From Fomitopsis serialis (Eukaryota; Basidiomycota; Agaricomycetes; Polyporales; Fomitopsidaceae): a DNA stretch of 64,000 bases. Numbering within the stretch: the stretch's first letter is position 1; every line of letters begins with the position of its first letter. The stretch spans positions 62,001 through 126,000 of the forward strand of contig NW_025954977.1 in NCBI RefSeq assembly GCF_022376445.1, given 5' to 3'. Positions 61,014 to 64,000 of this stretch are shown here, piece by piece. The notes under the pieces are model-generated. The model made no database searches. It had not been told where the DNA came from and worked only from the letters and a program-made list of their open reading frames with translations. Both the position numbers and the translations under genes were made by a program.

Positions 61014-62140
61014 ATGGCGGACGCAAGGAACACCGTCGATGAGCCACAACGCAAGCGCGAACGCGAGGAGGACCTCTGGTTTGACGACGGAAGCGTCATC
61101 TTGGTTGCGCAAGACCGTGAATTCCGGGTCCACCGCTCCCTGCCCTCGCGAGACTCATTGGTCTTTCGTGACATGTTCTCTTTGCCCCAGCCGCTGATAT
61201 GCCACCGGCGAGCATGATTGCGCTGTCGTGTTGCTCTCGGACGATGCGGGGTACCTTCGGAGCCTTCTCAGTGTGATATACGACCGCGAGTGAGTCTTCT
61301 CCGCTTCCATACACATACGGCCACGGCTAAGTAGCGGACACTAGTGCTGACTAGGACTGTCTGCCAGCTTCTACAAGGAATCATCGCTCGATAGAATGGC
61401 TTACCACGAGCGGGTCGAAATATCCACGGGCGTCATGTGCCTTGCACACAAATACGACATGAACGACCTATTCTCCGAGGCATACTCGCGGTTGCAAGAG
61501 ATCTATCCCATGTCCTTGTACACCTTCACTAGGCTGGGGCACGTACATTCGGACATGCACGCTCGAATTGGGGGTTCAGCTGCGCTCCTACGGCTAACAA
61601 ACGCCGCAAGAGCCATTCCAGCTCCCGAGCTCAACACTATGCTCCCGACTCTATTCTATCTATGTGCACAACTCGAAGACGAAGTTCTGCTGAACGGCGC
61701 ACCTCGGGAAGATGGCACGCTAGAACGGCTGCAACCCATAACCTTAGCACCGTAATCGAAGGAAGGGCATCCCTCGTGACAGCAACACATCCGCCATGCT
61801 CTGCTTCCGTCCCATGCACAGGAACTTGTATCCTAACTGCAGCACTCGCTACACCGCATTGGTGAAGATGGTCTGTGACGCGCTGGAGGTGGGCGTCTTC
61901 GCGCACGCCGATCCACTGCGTGACTTGGGGGACTGGGTGGCGCAAGGGAACATCGGGTGGAAAATATGCCCAAAGTGCCTACAGCACTTGATGCGACATC
62001 ACAAAGAAGCACAGGAAGCAACCTGGAAGAATCTTGGGACGATATTCCGTCTTGATATTACCAAAGGTGGTGAGCAGAGACTCTATGGGATGGTACCATT
62101 CGGCGGTGAGGCTGACTCGGAAAGTCACGTCGTCCTATAG
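61014..62140 (+). CDS. BTB/POZ domain protein 1 (frameshifted)
   Basis: Start 61014: MADARNTVDEPQRKREREED, then the BTB core LWFDDGSVILVAQDREFRVH followed by RSLPSRDSLVFRDMF, SDDAGYLRSLLSVIYDRE and, after a GTGAGT intron, FYKESSLDRM. The C-terminal part reads ISTGVMCLAHKYDMNDLFSE, LTNAARAIPAPELNTMLPTL, LLNGAPREDGTLERLQP, CFRPMHRNLYPNCSTRYTAL, GWKICPKCLQHLMRHHKEAQ and ATWKNLGTIFRLD. BTB domains mediate dimerisation and often link to Cullin-3 ligases; nothing more specific can be said. Frames break near 61,195, at the CCC run 61735-61737 and near 61,785. Comparison with BTB2 shows each could be one lost base. The end at 62140 follows a non-homologous tail and is uncertain. Confidence 0.7.
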
Positions 62141-62576
62141 GCTAGAACACGATAGTACATCAATATGTGTGTACGAGCTTGGTACGAGCCTAGGCCTCGT
62201 TTTCCAATATGTATGGTAGCATCGTGGTGCGATCGTCTTGCATACGTGCTGTACTCTTTGGCAGCCGCTCAGATGTGACTTACTGTGCTTGATCGACCAA
62301 CCGTTATCAGGGTATTACCACGTACCCCTCAAGGCCTCAACCCGTATGATGCACATAATTTATCTCATGGACAGTCTCGAGCACACATTGCTGTTGTGAA
62401 TTACATGACTCTCAGCCCGCTGCGAGCCAACAGGAGCCGACGCGCACAACGGGCGCTATGTACTGAAGCATACTCGCTTCTTGCCACGGCGACAACAACC
62501 TTCTGTTCATGTCAGAGCTTTACCTGTCGTCACTTCTCATGTCCGTCAGTCTCTTCCAGCTCTAAGAAAATTGGAT
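62141..62576. other. Intergenic between tandem BTB genes
   Basis: 436 bases, probably the terminator of BTB1 and the promoter of BTB2. No clear element is seen. Confidence 0.45.
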
Positions 62577-63636
62577 ATGCCTACTACTTCTTTCGAAACC
62601 TCCTTCAACGACACTTGTTGTCGTGACGAAAAGCTGTGGTTCGACGATGGCAATATCGTCTTACGCGTTCAAGGGCATGAGTTTCGAGTCCATCGCTCCA
62701 TCCTCTCGCGCCACTCGTCTGTGCTGCGCGATATGTTCACCGCACCCAAGCTCGAAGGAAGATCAGAGGTGCATAATTGTCCGGTATTCACGCTCTCAGA
62801 TGAGGCGAATGACCTTCGTCGCCTACTCACCATGGTGTACGACCGGCGGTGAGTACCGTACCGAGCTTCGCCAACCAGGTCCTGAGTATCTGACCATATG
62901 CAATGCAGATTCTACGATGACTCAATTACATATCGAGTATGCAAGCCACGATGAACAGATCGACATTGCCACGGGAGTCGTTTACCTGGCGCACAAGTAT
63001 GCCATGGGCCGATTGTACTCGGAGGCGCTTCCTCGGTTGCAAAATCTCTTTCCTGTCAATCATCAATTCAAGTGGCAGTACTGGTCACCGCCAGTCGATA
63101 TGGTCGAGTCGACGAACGGTCCGGCCCGTCTCATGCGACTCATCAACGTGGCGAGATCCATGAAAACCCCCGAGTTGACGGCCATGCTCCCGTTGCTTTT
63201 CTATCTAGGTGCCCAACTCTCAGTCGACGAGCTGCTCGATGGTGCCCCTCGGGTAGATGGCACGATTGAACGACTGCAGCCTCATGACGCCAGGATCTGT
63301 ATCAACGGCAGAGCGTCTCTTGTGTCCGCGAACTCGTTTGCTACACGTTGTTTTCGTCCCAGAACACAGAGCTTGATCCCTGGATGTAGTACTCAGTATG
63401 AGTGCTACACAGCGCTGGCTACGATGGTTTCAGATGCGTTGAAGGAGGATTTCTTTGCGAGTTCAGATCCACTTCGAGATTTGACGGTCTGGTTCGAGAA
63501 AAGGAATCTTCGATGGCATTTATGCAAACCGTGTGCGGAGCATATATTGAAGAACCACAGGGACGCACGAACGGCGATCTGGGTTGGTTTGCCTACTATA
63601 CTCTGCCTCGACAACGAGCCGAATAGTGGCGTATAG
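62577..63636 (+). CDS. BTB/POZ domain protein 2
   Basis: Start 62577: MPTTSFETSFNDTCCRDEKL, then the BTB core WFDDGNIVLRVQGHEFRVHR, SILSRHSSVLRDMFTAPKLE and ANDLRRLLTMVYDRRF across a GTGAGT...TGCAG intron. The second part reads DEQIDIATGVVYLAHKYAMG, LMRLINVARSMKTPELTAML, VDELLDGAPRVDGTIERLQP, CFRPRTQSLIPGCSTQYECY, LRWHLCKPCAEHILKNHRDA and ends EPNSGV. It matches BTB1 along its whole length, so the two are a tandem duplication. The frame between SITYRV and the SHDEQID segment (about 62,932-62,950) needs one extra base. The rest is continuous. It is probably a Cullin-3 adaptor or a regulatory protein of the large basidiomycete BTB family. Confidence 0.75.
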
Positions 63637-64000
63637 GTGAGTGACATGTAAGCACTGCGAAGTAGAGTTCTCAGTAACAGTTTTATATCTGCTGCTAGTA
63701 TCATCTAATGGTCGACGTCCCGCCGTAATGAATCACCGCTTTACGTGCACTGCAACGCAATCACCGACCCCTCGAATTTCGCACACCAGAATCTTATGCA
63801 TCTGTCGGACTTCGGACTCCAACCAATAGCCTCGGCTGCGTGTCAGGTAGCATTGTGGGACAATGGATTGTATGTCGGCCATGTGGGATATGCACGAGCA
63901 CGTCTGTTGCTAAGCAACGGCCCCTTTCAACATGTACGCCTTTGCCATTTTGCCATTTGTGGCAGAAAGGCGGAGGGTCCACGAGTACATAAAGGATGCA
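63637..64000. other. Right end of window, nothing recognised
   Basis: 364 bases downstream of BTB2. No start of a further gene can be supported. Confidence 0.45.

Overview
This window looks like nuclear DNA from a filamentous basidiomycete, most likely an Agaricomycete and possibly Polyporales. The genes carry many short introns, mostly 42-90 nt with GT-AG borders. Families typical of mushroom-forming fungi are present: divergent F-box proteins, BTB/POZ paralogues, a DUF7330-type protein, a phenol 2-monooxygenase-like flavoprotein and a hybrid histidine kinase. The species call is inference. No rRNA, tRNA, CRISPR array or intact transposon was recognised.

Layout. 0-3 kb: a ubiquitin-like/WLM metalloprotease cut by the left edge, and an F-box protein (both minus). 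4.8-9.1 kb: a membrane hybrid histidine kinase (plus). 10.7-14.4 kb: an SNT2-type BAH/PHD/ELM2/SANT chromatin regulator (plus), convergent with a Doa4/USP8-like deubiquitinase carrying a rhodanese-like domain (14.6-18.7 kb, minus). 20.2-22.7 kb: a phenol hydroxylase-like FAD monooxygenase (plus). 23.1-24.3 kb: a DUF7330-like protein (minus). 26.8-28.7 kb: a second F-box protein (minus), divergent from a Yrb2/RanBP3-like Ran-binding protein (29.4-31.8 kb, plus). 34.3-38.2 kb: an RXT3-type subunit of the Rpd3L deacetylase complex (plus). 38.5-44.0 kb: two tandem DUF4238-type genes (minus), the first intact and the second frameshifted. 45.8-47.0 kb: a UbiA prenyltransferase (minus). 50.5-51.4 kb: a disordered protein of unknown function (minus). 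52-54.4 kb: a Caj1/Djp1-like J-protein (minus). 55.9-58.1 kb: an M20 amidohydrolase (plus). 58.6-60.1 kb: a third, badly broken DUF4238 copy (minus). 61.0-63.6 kb: two tandem BTB/POZ genes (plus). Between these lie gene-poor stretches up to about 3.4 kb long.

Functional links. Chromatin control is represented twice, by SNT2 and RXT3, both known partners of Rpd3-type deacetylases. Ubiquitin biology is represented by the WLM protease, the USP, two F-box proteins and the BTB proteins. Nothing resembles an operon or an obvious secondary-metabolite cluster. The UbiA enzyme and the flavin monooxygenase lie 23 kb apart with housekeeping genes between them.

Quality caveat. At least ten conserved reading frames are interrupted by what looks like loss of a single base, most often in a run of G or C, and these cluster after 41 kb. 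Examples are SNT2, the monooxygenase, UbiA, the J-protein, the M20 enzyme, BTB1 and DUF4238 copies B and C. All are losses rather than gains, which points to consensus sequence error at least as strongly as to pseudogenes. Exon structures below are manual reconstructions from splice signals and family similarity.
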